64,000 nt of DNA from Bugula neritina (lineage: Eukaryota; Bryozoa; Gymnolaemata; Cheilostomatida; Bugulidae), in NCBI GenBank assembly GCA_964035545.1, contig OZ037767.1:7058207-7122206 (forward strand), given 5' to 3'. Positions 10,401-34,240 of this stretch are shown here, piece by piece. The translations under genes were made by a program, and so were the position numbers. Below the pieces are notes generated by a model that saw only the letters and a program-made list of their open reading frames with translations, did no database searches and was not told the DNA's origin. Positions within the stretch are counted from its first letter, which is position 1; the number at the start of each line of letters is the position of its first letter.

Positions 10401-13400
10401 GCTTTATTCACACTTCTTCACTAAGAACTGAAATATCATATGTTTAATTTTTTTTTCAATTCTACTATTGAAAATAGAGAATTATAGTTAATCTATCGTT
10501 GGTTTGAAAAAAAAAATTAATTTTTGATAATGTATATTATAAAGTACTGAGGGAAATTTTGCATGCAGTAGTTTATGAGTTCATAATTGCACTGCGAGTT
10601 GTTAACTTGCTTTCCTATAGTATACGCATACTTCAAGCAATATACACCATATTCTCCCACATTGCATCATATCATGCTGTTCATGTATCATTTTCTAATC
10701 TCCTCAGATTATGATTGCTGCTAAGAAATATTTCCAAGCTCAGCCCTCCCTGGTTGACATATCTGTACCAGAGGAAACCAAGTTCACGGTGTGTGGTGAC
10801 ATCCACGGCCAGTTCTACGACTTGCTGAACATATTTGAGCTCAACGGCAGGCCGTCCGCTGACAATCCTTATGTATCCTTTGACATCATTGCTGCCTGAC
10901 TCAGACCCCCTACTGATAGATTAACTAAGTGCTTCAATATATTATGCTTTAGCGTCCATGTTTCTTGGAATGTGAGTGGAAATGAGATACAATATACATT
11001 TATATGAATATTGTGGCTAGTTTGTGTAATGTTTCTCACCTAAAGTTATGATGATTTTCTCAACCAGTTGACGCATAAAGTGTTGGGGAAGCTGTGTTAG
11101 CAATTAATCACTTAATGCTCTTGGCAAGGCTGAGTATTATTTAGACTTCTGGTATTGTGGAGTTGTCTCCTTAACTGCTCGTTGTATACAGCTATTTAAT
11201 GGAGATTTCGTAGACCGAGGCTCCTTCTCTGTCGAGTGTATTCTCACTCTCTTTGGATACAAACTGCTCTATCCTGAAAGGTTCTACATGTCCAGAGGTG
11301 AGTTGCGACTTTTCTACTTCTCTGTGCGTTTCTTCACATTTACTTGCATCTAGTGATATGTAGGATTTTACTATATGTGAAAATTTATATAATTATTAAA
11401 CATTTACTCGGGTGAAATATGTTTGTTTAAATTTTGAATGGTTGAAATTTTACATCACAATATTTTTCTAATTATACAAAAGATGCAGTGTATACATGAC
11501 ACATATTTATGGTGTGTACAATAATATTAAGTAAACTCTAAGTTGTAGGTATGTTGACTAGTACCACAGAGTACATGTCATTTATTCTCTCCTGTGCAGT
11601 CTGTTACCAGGTGCAGCTGCTCAGCATGTCTACAGCGGCTGTCAGGTGTGCAATTACTAATGGAGTCATCTACTCTTTTCTGAGATTTGTTCTATTATCT
11701 TTAAAGGAAATCATGAGAGTGTGAATATGAATCAGATGTACGGATTTGAAGGGGAAGTAAAATCAAAGTATGCTGGATCACGTATGGTTGATTTGTACAC
11801 CGAGATATTCAACTGGCTACCTCTGTGTCACTGCATTGAGAATAAAATCCTAGTAAGTGCCTAGTCGATATCTCTACTCTTTCTAGTATCGCTACTCTTT
11901 CTAGTACTGCTTTAATGGCAATAACCTTTTTCATAAGCATGAAAGACAGAGATCTATTCATATTAAAACTTGTAAGCTCTATATAAATTGCCGTCACCCA
12001 TAACGGTGTTGAAATTGACAGCAAACTTAATCAATTTTTATATAATATAAATTTCCGGTGTTTAACAGAAGCTCCTGTTTTAATGATGCAGAGACCATAA
12101 TTCTGATTATTCTTATTCAGGTGATGCACGGTGGACTGTTTTCTGAAGATGGTGTAACTTTGCAGACTCTTCGGAATCTAGAAAGGAACAGACAGCCTCC
12201 AGATAGCGGTATAATATGTTTACTCTCTAGTTTAATCATTTATACTTCAATATACTTGTCTTCTCCTTTGTCTTATCACACAGCATCCATATTTTCCAGG
12301 GTTAATATATATTATAAAAATAGCATTTAAATGTTTTGCCTTTTGTGTTGATGCAACCTATAGAATTACTCAGGGCAAACAACTCCTGAGGCTTGTTATT
12401 GTGTGTGAAAGCCAAAGTTCAACATAAAATAATGGTTTTCTCTTTATACGATTTCTGTGTTTTAGTGTGATTTCAGTTTGTCTTTAATTAGCTGGCAATA
12501 GTAATTTTCATAAATAAAGATCTCAGTGTCATTATATCTGTGAATAGAACTAAATATTTCAATATGATAATAATTACTTAAATTACTTGATTCATCTTAT
12601 TGTAGGGCAAATCTTACTATATAACAATTATTTGTAAATATTTTATTTCTCTGGTTTTAATAATTTGTTTTATTGTATAGTGTCTAAATTACACGTTGCG
12701 CTCTAACATTTATCATTGTAATACATTTAAATATATCTGATGAGCTTGTTTACCTGAGTATGTCACCTTCCAACAATCTCTCTGACATCATGCCTTGGTT
12801 GCAGGTGCCATGTGTGACCTGCTATGGTCTGACCCTCAGCCTCAGCTCGGCAGATCTTCAAGTAAACGAGGGGTGGGCACTCAGTTTGGACCAGACGTCA
12901 CCAAAAGGTTTCTTAAGGAAAATAATTTAGACTACGTCATAAGAAGCCATGAAGTCAAACATGAGGGTTATGAGGTGATGCATGATGGAAAATGTATCAC
13001 AATTTTCTCGGCCCCCAATTACTGGTATGTTGAGAACTCATGTGTTGTGTTCATGTACATTATACTATGTTGTAATTGTAGCTGCTTTATAGGTCTGAAC
13101 TGAAGGAAAATTTTTGGTTTCCGTGGGATTTTTAATTGAAATTTTTAAAAATGGTGCATCACTTTTCAATATAAAGGGGCATAGTATTAATAGCCACTAA
13201 CTTTATCATTGGCCTTCCTAGGTTAAGTGCGAGTGTCCTCAGCTCTACCTGTATATCACTCCTGTGGTTTTTATTTATTTGATTGCAGATTTGGTCTCGA
13301 TTAAATTTCCACTAGCATCATGTGAGCTGGAGAATTTAGCAGCCCTAAATGTAGAGTCATTTAAGTAATTGACCTGTGCTAAGTCAGCAATTTTACCATA

Positions 13401-14482
13401 CGTATTTTGCATGCTGAGTGATAGACATTATTTCTTCTGGTATGTGTGCCAATATAATACATGCGCTAATATATTGTTTACAGTGACACCATGGGTAACA
13501 AAGGGGCTTTCATTACACTATCTGGTGAAGATCTCAAGCCAAATTTCACAACCTTTGAAGCAGTGGTAAGGGTTTTAGTAAATCATATTTCCATGTTTGA
13601 AGCTGCTTTGAAGCCAATCATGGGGTCTTTCAGTGATTATAGCTAGTGTATCATTGGTTGCACGGTGGTTTCATTACAAAGGAACACTGATTATAAGCTC
13701 TTAACAGTATTTATCAAAGGAATTAGAATTTTCATTACTCTGAAGATATCCACTAGTTCCTCATGTGTAGAACTCTGTTCAGCTGTAGCCAGTTTGAGGC
13801 ATGGAAGTAGTTCAACGTTTGATCTCAGTCTCTCTCAGCCAGTCCATCTTTTTGGCACAACCAATTGAAAATCATCAGATCAATCTGACATACTAAAGAA
13901 GAAGCAAAAGTTGCCAAAACCTACTGATACATAGTTCAAAATAAAGCTGTCAGTAACAAACTTGAATCGCATGACTAAGTAACAAAATAATACCTTACCA
14001 TTTACTAGTGAAAATAATTTCTACTAGTGCTATCAGTATTTGTGTTAGAAATTACCATTAGAGCAGCACTAGAATATCTAGTGGTACTGGAAAGAGTTGT
14101 GCAGAGGTGTATAGTCAATTTGATGAAAAATGAAGTTATCATCCCTTGAAAAATTAGCTGTAACTACCGTTTACACTGTACAGGTTCCCAATTATATGCA
14201 GCCAATTTTACTAACTCATACATAGGAATGCAACTACACAAGATTGCGACAATGAAAATACAATTACGCAACTCTCCAATCAAACTGGCTAAGATTGAAT
14301 TGAGAATAACTAATAATTATATTTTAAAATGTATGCATTGGTTGCAATGAGTATCAGTGTCTAACTGTTGATGTTTATTACCAATATTACTGCCTATTGT
14401 ATTGCACTTGTGACTTTTGCAGCCTCATCCCAAAGTTAAACCCATGGCCTATGCAAACCCGCTACTCAGTATGCTATCATGA
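7454..14482 (+). CDS. PPP5C: serine/threonine-protein phosphatase 5, 12 exons, complete
   Basis: Exons: 7454-7565, 8587-8756, 9412-9483, 9818-9971, 10224-10378, 10708-10872, 11192-11297, 11707-11852, 12121-12208, 12805-13024, 13484-13565, 14423-14482 (stop TGA). The phases join to 1530 bases, 509 residues; human PP5 has 499. Exons 1-4 encode three TPR repeats (family role: binding HSP90) ending in a helix containing KIVKQKAFE. Exons 6-11 encode the PPP catalytic domain: GDIHGQ (Asp252, His254), GDFVDRG, RGNHE split by an intron, HGGLFSEDG, and SAPNYCD split by an intron. All metal-binding and catalytic motifs are kept. The C-terminal [10 protein letters not shown] matches the autoinhibitory tail. 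The family acts in cytosol and nucleus on HSP90 clients. It is convergent with glycogen phosphorylase. Confidence 0.97.
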
Positions 14483-16136
14483 TCAATCGTTCTTCCTCTG
14501 CTTTTGTTGGATTGAGTTTATTGTTACCATTGTTGCTCATTGCTCAAACTATTGGAGCTACACCAGCCTAGAGCGTCTACCAACCAACGGAAGATGCCAT
14601 ATTGTACGGTGTTCCATTTTATGGCTCTTGTAGAAAATTGAACAATTGCGGTCAGTTAAATTGACCTACATAATATTATTGTATATTGTAACTGACTAGG
14701 ATTTTATATATTTGTGCTATTATGTTTTATTGGACTGCATGCTGAACATTTGAAAACTTCACAAATCTTTATGCGCATGCTCTATAGATGCAACACATTT
14801 CTGTTTATCATTTGTGTTAAGAGCACTGAGCTAAGGCCACCATTTTACTGTTACCAAATTTACGAAACTAATTTTAAATTATTGAACTTTTCCTGTTAAT
14901 TTATGATTAGTTGATGTATAGAAAATCTGTTAGATTAATTTCTCCAATTGAGTCTAGTATAAGATAATTTGGGGACATAATTTTTTGCAGAGTTGGTTAA
15001 ACAAGTTCTCCAATGTTCATAATGTTTTATAAGGTTGAGTTTGCTAAAAAGTTGTGTAAATATACTCAAATTGCAGAAGTGAGACTTGGAAAGTTATTAG
15101 TTGACACTGTAGTGTACCAATACTCAAATACCACTTGTGAAAAAATTATTTCATTGTAATTTGAGTTTAACTTAAAATTACAACCAATTAGAAAGGGTTG
15201 CCCAACACATTTAAACAAAGTTTGAAGATTTCGTCCTTCACCTAGTATATAATATACTGTATATTTTCTCTAACTCAAAATACAATAAAAATATTCAGCG
15301 ATAAGTAGTAATAAGCAAAAGCACTCAACACCTAGTAAAATGAGATTTATGGACAAAATAAAAGATTCTAAATATGAAAATAATGTTTAAAAATATACAT
15401 CATTTCATTCGAGATGATAAAAATACTATCAGATTTTATGATTAATAATTTTACAGCTAAGCACAACATTCTAATGAGCAGGGCTATCTAAAATCTCAGT
15501 TCTTTGTAGTATGCAGGATAAAATAAATGTAATAAGATACCATCTTGTCAATTCTGAGCACAACGTTAAAAAAATTATGCCACAATATTGAAAATTATCA
15601 AGGTTATTCCAGAGGGACTCTCAAAGGCCAGTTCGACTACAACAATCAAGTAAAATGAAGCAGTCAACATCTATTAACGGCCTCTTCATGATGGGGCGTT
15701 TCCGTGAAAAATCAGCTACAGAAATGAATTATTTCTTGCTGACGAAAGCTTTGCATTCAATATTATAAAATTATTTGTAGCATTCAGTCTGGTGAAAATG
15801 CATAATTTTTGACCTCAACCAATCCAATATACAGGTTTTAAAAAATGTCTGGTTATTTAACGTGCAAAATTTACCATTTCTCAAGTCTACTTGTTTATGA
15901 AAAACAAACACGATATATATACACTAACTACACAGATAAGATGTCTGATTAATATTCTTGTTCATCACGTTGACTACATCATATCAATGCAAGATTCTAA
16001 TTTTCTTGAAACTATATCATAAAAAAATGCAGCAAATTAGTAAATAAAATTAACTTTTCAACATAATCGTACGAAATAGGTAGAACCTATTCTGGGTTTT
16101 TTACCTGTTGAACCTCATAAGTTCCATGCCATGTTT
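14483..16136. other. intergenic region between convergent PP5 and glycogen phosphorylase
   Basis: This holds the 3' ends of both genes. ORFs such as 14397-14633 (overlapping the last PP5 exon) and 14714-14899 have no coding motif. I see no RNA gene or mobile element. Confidence 0.5.
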
Positions 16137-27561
<11,425 letters not shown>

Positions 27562-28709
27562 CTTAAATTAGCGAAAAGCAATTAACACAAATGAGATCGT
27601 CAAAATTGTTATAAATTTTTACTGGGAGGCAGAAACACAGACTTTATCTTCAAAAATACCTTTATGATTATTACAACCTTATAATTATTCACTGCAGGCC
27701 ACTAACTCTAGGACTAACAGTAGCTCTAAGACTAAGTGTAAGTATAAACCTTTATTATTGTTATCAAATTGAATTCAGTTTGAATTTGTTATAAATAATA
27801 AATATAATTAATTTATATACTTATAGTTATAGACTATAGTTATACTTATAGTTATAGTATAAAATTGAATATTTATATTAGTTCAAGTTGTAGCATTACT
27901 CAGTAAATGTAATTTACTGATACTCAGATAAACTTAAAGCAAATAATTAAAAAGTAATAACAGTACTAATAATAATATTAATATTAATAACTAACAGTAA
28001 CACTAATGGCAATAGTAAAATTTCAATTAGTAGATAATCATACTCATAATGATAATCACACTCACTGCTCAGTCTCACATTCACAGTGAATCACTAAATG
28101 GGATAATCATAATCATAATGATAATGATTAGGTTTAACTTCAAGTAATACTAACTTCAAGTAATACTAATAATCAAAATGCAATGTATTTATAAATATTA
28201 AAGATATTTATATTAATCGATTTAAAACTCTCTTAATCACGCGCACCGCAGCTGCAACCCTAGGCTTTTGCCAATAGGAATAAATTAACTGGGAACCTGG
28301 AAGTTGGGAAATAACGTCCGTGCAGAGGCTGCAGCAAAAGCCGGAGCCAAAGGATAGTAAGTAAATGGAATATTATTATATGTTTACTCACGTGGAGATA
28401 GATGAGACAATAATCAAGATCCTAGTGTATATTCGCAAATTATCATCATTATGTGGGTGTTTATTAGGGCTGTATTTTTCTATTACGCGAGCGAATGATA
28501 GCGTTGATATAATTTGGTGCGGCTTTTATGACGTTTTGCAGCAGAAGGTTAAACACTACTACTTCGAATGTTGTTATTGTTGACAACTTGTAGTTGTTTA
28601 CTTGCATACACTGTCAAATGTTTTTTATTGAGACTCTCCAATTAAAAAAAATAACTGAAACATCAAAAATAGTTATTATTATAAGTACTTGTTAATAAAC
28701 TAATATAAA
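27562..28709. other. 1.1 kb spacer between head-to-head PYG and PTGR2-like genes
   Basis: The two start codons (27561 minus, 28710 plus) face away from each other, so this AT-rich spacer should hold both promoters. A locally GC-richer patch at about 28235-28345 (containing GCAGCTGC and GCAAAAGCCGG) is the best promoter candidate. I see no TATA box I would trust. Short TTATAG tandem motifs occur near 27820-27870. Confidence 0.5.
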
Positions 28710-31700
28710 ATGGCATTTTCAATGCCGAATTATAACAATTTTCATATAGCTTTGACCTCCAGACCTAAAGGTAAAGCCTTAATTTTATATAGTAATGTAA
28801 TTAAACTAATATTATTAACTAAAAAGTTTAGCATTTTTATAAAAGTTTTGAACTGCATCAGTTTATAATTCTATCAAAACTTTATTAATCTCCCGCATAA
28901 TATTTGCTTCAAGTTTAAGTAGTAGCATTAGCAGTAGTACTAGTACTTCCTAGTTTTGCATTAAAATATCAGGCTAAAATTAAATGTGTCAATCTCTGTT
29001 TATTTTAATTTTCATCTCTAAGGTATGCATTGCATACAATATTTGTTAACTGGTATATGACCAGAAAGACAATTTTATTGTGCATACAAAAGAAGTTGCA
29101 TGATAGACTAGACATGCACTGAAAAGTAAATCTATCTACAGCCTATAACGAACATAGATCAGTATAAACAAAAAGCACTTCTACTTCTGTGGTCAACACT
29201 AAATTTCTTCTAGTTTTTCTATTATGATTATAGTTTCATTGAATGGTTTCTGTAGTTAAACAGAAAATTCTGGAACTATACTCTTCCAAAAGGGAAAACC
29301 TACTTAGAACTAACATATTATGTTTTCAGGTAGCAAAAGTATAATCGAACAGTTTAATTTGTTAGCAGGAAAAAATAGTATAGGATAGATAATAAAATGT
29401 ATGAATAGCAGAGGAATTATGCAAGATAACATCAAATCCAATGAGAACGGTTGATATAAGCAACAGGGAAACAGCTTGGTATTTCTTTCAGACTTGAGGC
29501 TATAACAAAGTGAACAATCGATAGTCACATGTTTTGATTTCACTTACATTTCTTCCAGATTTATCTGAAATTCCTCAACCAACCTCCTTTACCTATGCAA
29601 GTTGTGATTATCCAAAATGTTCTGAACATGATGTCATCATTAAAACACTGTATATCTGCATTGATCCTGCTTTGGTCTGTATGGCCCTCATCCACTTAAT
29701 ACATCATAATAATTACACAATTATTAAAAGTTAGCCTTCTGTCCTTATGAACTGGTTGTTATTTACTTTTAAAGAGATGCCGAATGAATAATAACAATGG
29801 TGCACATAATATGGACCCATGGCCTCTCAACCAAGCTGTCGAAGGACTTGGAGGTGTTGGGGTGGTAGTAGAAAGCAAAACTGATCATTTCCAGATTGGA
29901 AGCGTAGTTGAGGCTATGTTTGGTTGGCCATGGAAACTCTTCTTTTCTGTCAACGAATGTGAACCATCATTGAAGTTTTGTATTCGAAAGGTATATATTA
30001 ATCAATATAGACTTTCAGCATCGTTAAAAAATTAGAGAAAATATATACATATATGAAATATAACATATACTGTTGAGTAAAATAGATTTAGTTGTTCTGT
30101 TTGAAAATCAATTTGTATAAAACTGGGCATATAATTTACCAAAGTCTGTTGTTTATATATCATATGTAACGTCAGGTAACAGCAACAAACTATAGAATAG
30201 ATAATTTTACACATTTTGTAGGTAAATGAGAACTACTTGAGAAGGTCGTGGATCAGCTTACCTCTCAGCTGTCTGGGGATGGTTGGTATCACATCTGTTA
30301 TCAGTGTGGAAGAAGTAGGGAGACCCTTGCCAGGAGATGCTTGTGTCATCACAGATGCTATTGGTGGTTACGGCAGCATCGCTGGACAAGTGAGAGCCAA
30401 AGTTACCAAATATATTATTAAGAATTTATGTGGTCTAGTTTTGTTTTTAGAAAAATTTAATTTAATTACTGATATAAAAAAATTTCTTAGATTTTCTAAT
30501 TGATGAACAGTGCGTAGATATTCCTGTTATATTCTGGACAGCAAATGACGCATAACCTGCTCCAGAACAAGTCACACACACACGCACAGACACAGACACA
30601 CACACACACACGCACAGACACACGCACAGACACACACACGCACAAACACACACACACACACGCACAGACACACACACTCGCACACACACACACACATGAT
30701 AGAAACATACATACATTATATACGTGCACGCACACACGCACACACGCGCACATGCACACATAACAGCTAATGTTTGTTTACAGGTTGCTAGGATACTGGG
30801 TTGCTCTCCTGTTGTGGGAATCTGCAGCTCAGAGGAAGAGTGCAATTTTGCTGTTTCTAAGTTCAAGTTCTCTGCTGCTCTGAATAAGAACAGTAAAACA
30901 TTTAGTCAGGATCTAAGAGCAGTGTGTCCAGGTGGAGTAAATATCTTTATTGATAACAGTGGTGGTGACATTAGTGACGCCATTATTCTTCAGGTAATTA
31001 TCATTAAGATTATAAGTAGACTTTATACATATAAGCATTATTATATGGTGTGTATGCATTTGTTTTGTATGGCTAAAGAGAGTAACTTATCAGCAATTGC
31101 AGACATCTAACATTTTTTTGAAAAAATATAGCTGTGAAAGTCACATCAGTAACTTTTAGTCAAGATTTCATGTGCCAGTTTGCCTTGATAGTGCATCATA
31201 ATATGCTACTTTCTACCGTAAGTTCAAAAGCATGCAAATAGAACTCTTAGTCACTTTGCCGATATATTATTGCAATATTGATATTGTTGGCATTTTATGA
31301 CTTCTTGTGTAAACTTTCTATTGATAAGTTTAACGAATATGCAGATGAAGAGTAAAGGCCGAGTGGTTGTTTATGATCAAACTTCCCCCTACAATGCTGG
31401 TGATGAAGAGTTATCTTTCCCTGTACTGAGTGATGCCGCTGATATGCATATTGATATGAATGAAATCACAAGGTTAGTACTGACAGCTTAAAGCAAGCAG
31501 CGTGAATTATAGTAAAGTGTTGTACTTGCAGTATGCAAGTGTTACAATTATTAAATTTTTGTGATGCAATAATATACAACAAATGACCAACTTATTTATA
31601 CCAATCCTATTAATGCAAATTCAAATTAATTCAATGGTTTATAGTAAATTGGCAATAGCAGCTAAGCTTCTATATATTTTGAAATACTAAAGTTACCAAT

Positions 31701-32056
31701 CTGTGTATTTTGTTTAATTTGAAAAAGTGCTTCAGCTTATATACTGTAGTACATTAAAATGTTTTATTAAAGTTTTGTCAGTTTTCCCGACATGTGTGTA
31801 AGGTGGTGGCTGGTTAGTAGAGCGTTACTGAATAATTGTGACAAAATTAGTATATTTTTTGCAGGAAAAAGTTTTTTCCCCTTGCACATAATGACCAGAG
31901 GCAGTGGGAGACGGCTTTAAATAAACTGGAGCGGTGGATACTGGATGGCAAATTAATTGTAAGCTATGTGATATTCTGTGTATACTTATTATATGATATA
32001 GACCAGTCACTAGTATAATGTATGTATGCATATATACACACTACACACACACACAT

Positions 32057-32144
<88 letters not shown>

Positions 32145-34240
32145 AATAGGTATACGAGAAACATTGTTATTTATTACTTTATTAGGTAAAGTAATTACAC
32201 TGATATTTCGGGTACCACTGTACCCATCTTCAGAGTAGCAATGAATGAAATTCAAAAATTATTATGTTATGTTAGACGTTATGCATGACACAAAGAATAG
32301 AGAGTGGCAGTTATCGTAAATTATTGAAACTTAAGGGAGATAATCTTATTTTATATATTACGCAGGTCAAAAATTATACTGATTTTTTTGCATAAAAAAT
32401 AAATTAGAGTTGACAAAAAAAATAGATATCCAAATATAAAAACAGCAAGAATTAGTGAAACTATGTTGTTTCCCTCTTTACTTCTGTACCACTTGACTAC
32501 ACGATTTCAGCAATCATAAATGATATTTATGAGAAACAACGAATCCAAACAACTATACCAAAGAAGAAAATGATAAACTTACTCAACCTTTGTACAAAAC
32601 AAGTTCACTTTACTTTCAACGACATCATTTATACACAGACGGATGGTGTTGCTATGGGATTTCCTCTAGGACCAATAATTGCGAATATATTCATGACAAA
32701 ACTAGAACAGAAAGTAATACCAAAGTTGAATTCAATGTCACCTTGGGTGAGATACATAGATGACACATTTGCAACAATAGACCCTGATTATATTAACACA
32801 ACACTCAACACACTTAATAATTTTCATCCTAACATAAAATTTACTCACGAACTAGAAACCAATAAATCACTTTCTTTTCTGGATGTTACAGTTTTGCGAC
32901 ACAATAGCTCAGTGGAAACCACAGTATTCCGCAAACCAACACATAACGATACATATTTACATTGGAACTCTTTCTCACTAAAAACGTGGAAGCTAAGCAC
33001 ACTCAAGTCACTAGTATTAAGGGCTAATAAAATCTGTTCTACTCCAGCACTTAAGACCCAAGAACTAAACTATATTCGAAATGTTTTTGAACATAAAAAT
33101 GGTTACCCTAAATATCTAATAGAGAAAACTATTAACAACATTGGTGACGGACTACTCAGTGAAAAAGACAACAGGAAACACATTTTACTTCAGCTGCCTT
33201 ATAAAGGAGTAACAGGAGAAAAACTAATCCGCTCCCTCAATAAATTAATTACAGACTCTTTTTCAAATGAACTCAATGCCCGGATTTTATTTAAAGGAAC
33301 CCCCTTAAGTTCACATTTTAATCTCAAAGATAAAACCAATAAAGAACACATTCACAACCTATAGTCTACAAAATAACCTGCCCTGAAGCTAACTGTCAAC
33401 AAACATATGTAGGCGAAACCGGACGTCACCTATCACACAGGATACATGAACACTGCCATGACATCAATTCCAAAATTTATCAACACATCTCTACTACTAA
33501 TCATGGAAACATATCAATAGACAATGTAACAGTTTTAAATCATTCATTTAAAGGAATCCATCATCGAAAAGTAGCCGAAGCTCTCTACATTAAACAAATA
33601 AAACCGCAACTCAATAAACAAAATTACTCCATACCACTAAAACTATATCAATAGCTCCACACTACTCAACTCTCACATAGTTTCACTAATTCTTGCTGTT
33701 TTTATATTTGGATATCTATTTTTTTTTGTCAACTCTAATTTATTTTTTATGCAAAAAATCAGTATAATTTTTGACCTGCGTAATATATAAAATAAGATTA
33801 TCTCCCTTAAGTTTCAATAATTTACGATAACTGCCACTCTCTATTCTTTGTGTCGTGCATAACGTCTAACATAACATAATAATTTTTGAATTTCATTCAT
33901 TGTTACTCTGAAGATGGGTACAGTGGTGCCCGAAATATCAGTGTAATTACTTTACCTAATAAAGTAATAAATAACAATGTTTCTCGTATACCTATTTATA
34001 ATCAAATTGCTAGCTCGTAAAGATATATTTAAATATATATATATATATATCTTATAGTTATCTAGTTATCATACCATGACTACTTACACAGTGTTTTGTC
34101 TTCAGGTAAAAGAATCAACCTACTGTGGCCTAGAAAAGGTGGGCCTAGCATTCAGTGATATGATGAGTGGAAGAAATATTGGTACTACAATCGTGAAAGT
34201 ATCTGAAAGAGCCAATGAAGTCTCTGGTATTCAACTATAA
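28710..34240 (+). CDS. PTGR2: prostaglandin reductase 2-like NADPH-dependent enone reductase, 8 exons
   Basis: Exons: 28710-28770, 29559-29674, 29775-29990, 30222-30389, 30784-30993, 31345-31472, 31865-31958, 34106-34240 (stop TAA). They join in phase to 1128 bases, 375 residues; human PTGR2 has 351. Family role: medium-chain dehydrogenase/reductase without zinc that reduces the 13,14 double bond of 15-keto-prostaglandins with NADPH in the cytosol. Seen: the N-terminal HIALTSRPK, the DPALRCRM block (family form DPYMRCRM), a nucleotide-binding loop [19 protein letters not shown] after the second Rossmann strand, DNSGGDISD, and a Tyr (about 267) at the family catalytic position in VVVYDQ. The C-terminal ENMG-type segment is [14 protein letters not shown]. 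The exon 2 donor GTCTGT is unusual but required by frame. Intron 7 was enlarged by a Penelope-like element. Confidence 0.9.
30572..30757. repeat. degenerate (CA)n/(CACAGA)n repeat
   Basis: About 185 bases of CA-rich repeat lie in intron 4 of the PTGR2-like gene, ending just before the exon 5 acceptor. ORFs read through it on both strands are artefacts. Confidence 0.9.
32072..32139. repeat. (TA)n microsatellite abutting the Penelope-like element
   Basis: About 34 TA units directly touch the left inverted repeat. A shorter AT run at 34022-34050 lies on the other side, so the element appears to sit inside a (TA)n tract. Confidence 0.85.
32190..32245 (-). ncRNA. hammerhead-ribozyme-like motif in the left repeat arm
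   Basis: This is the inverted copy of the motif at 33896-33952. The core CTGAAGA is the complement of 32227-32233; stem II is GGGTAC/GTACCC, fully Watson-Crick; GAAA is the complement of 32206-32209. The one stem II difference from the other copy (A for G) keeps the pair. Confidence 0.55.
32464..33364 (+). pseudogene. Penelope-type reverse transcriptase, 5' truncated
   Basis: The frame is open from the end of the left inverted repeat; the first ATG is at 32570. The codons after the junction read VVSLFTSVP, the motif A block, but the invariant Asp before it is replaced by the junction. Later motifs are present: [13 protein letters not shown] (motif B), YIDDT (motif C), LSFLDVTV (motif D) and FRKPTHND. 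The N-terminal part (fingers and motifs before A) is missing. It ends at TAG 33362-33364, one base out of frame with the endonuclease. Confidence 0.85.
33361..33654 (+). pseudogene. GIY-YIG endonuclease domain of the Penelope-like element
   Basis: This 97-codon frame ends at TAG 33652-33654. It begins VYKITCPE, followed by a Cys, [18 protein letters not shown] and, later, a conserved Glu in VAEALYIK and the QLNKQ end. These match the VYKI...YVGET form of the Penelope GIY-YIG domain. It is shifted by one base from the RT frame, so no single polyprotein can be made here. Confidence 0.85.
33896..33952 (+). ncRNA. hammerhead-ribozyme-like motif in the right repeat arm
   Basis: Core CTGAAGA at 33908-33914; stem II GGGTAC/GTGCCC (33916-33921 with 33926-33931, loop AGTG); then GAAA at 33932-33935; then TATC before the stem I strand AGTG. 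Stem I pairs ACT (33905-33907) with AGT (33940-33942). One extra U lies between the core and stem II, so activity is uncertain. Hammerheads are documented in Penelope-like elements. Confidence 0.55.

Larger units (their letters stand above)
32139..34002 (+). mobile_element. Penelope-like retroelement with about 328-base inverted terminal repeats
   Basis: The left arm, about 32139-32466, is a near-perfect reverse complement of the right arm, about 33675-34002. The 1.2 kb interior codes for the C-terminal half of a Penelope-type reverse transcriptase and then a GIY-YIG endonuclease. Penelope-like elements are known for 5' truncation and for direct or inverted pseudo-LTRs. The element lies in the same sense as its host gene, in intron 7, about 100 bases before the last exon. 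It is defective: the RT is cut at motif A and a frameshift separates RT from the endonuclease. Confidence 0.9.

Noticed and set aside
30462-30866. Long Cys/Val and Thr/His ORFs
   Set aside because: They are translations of the CA-rich repeat in a PTGR2-like intron; the real coding exon starts at 30784.
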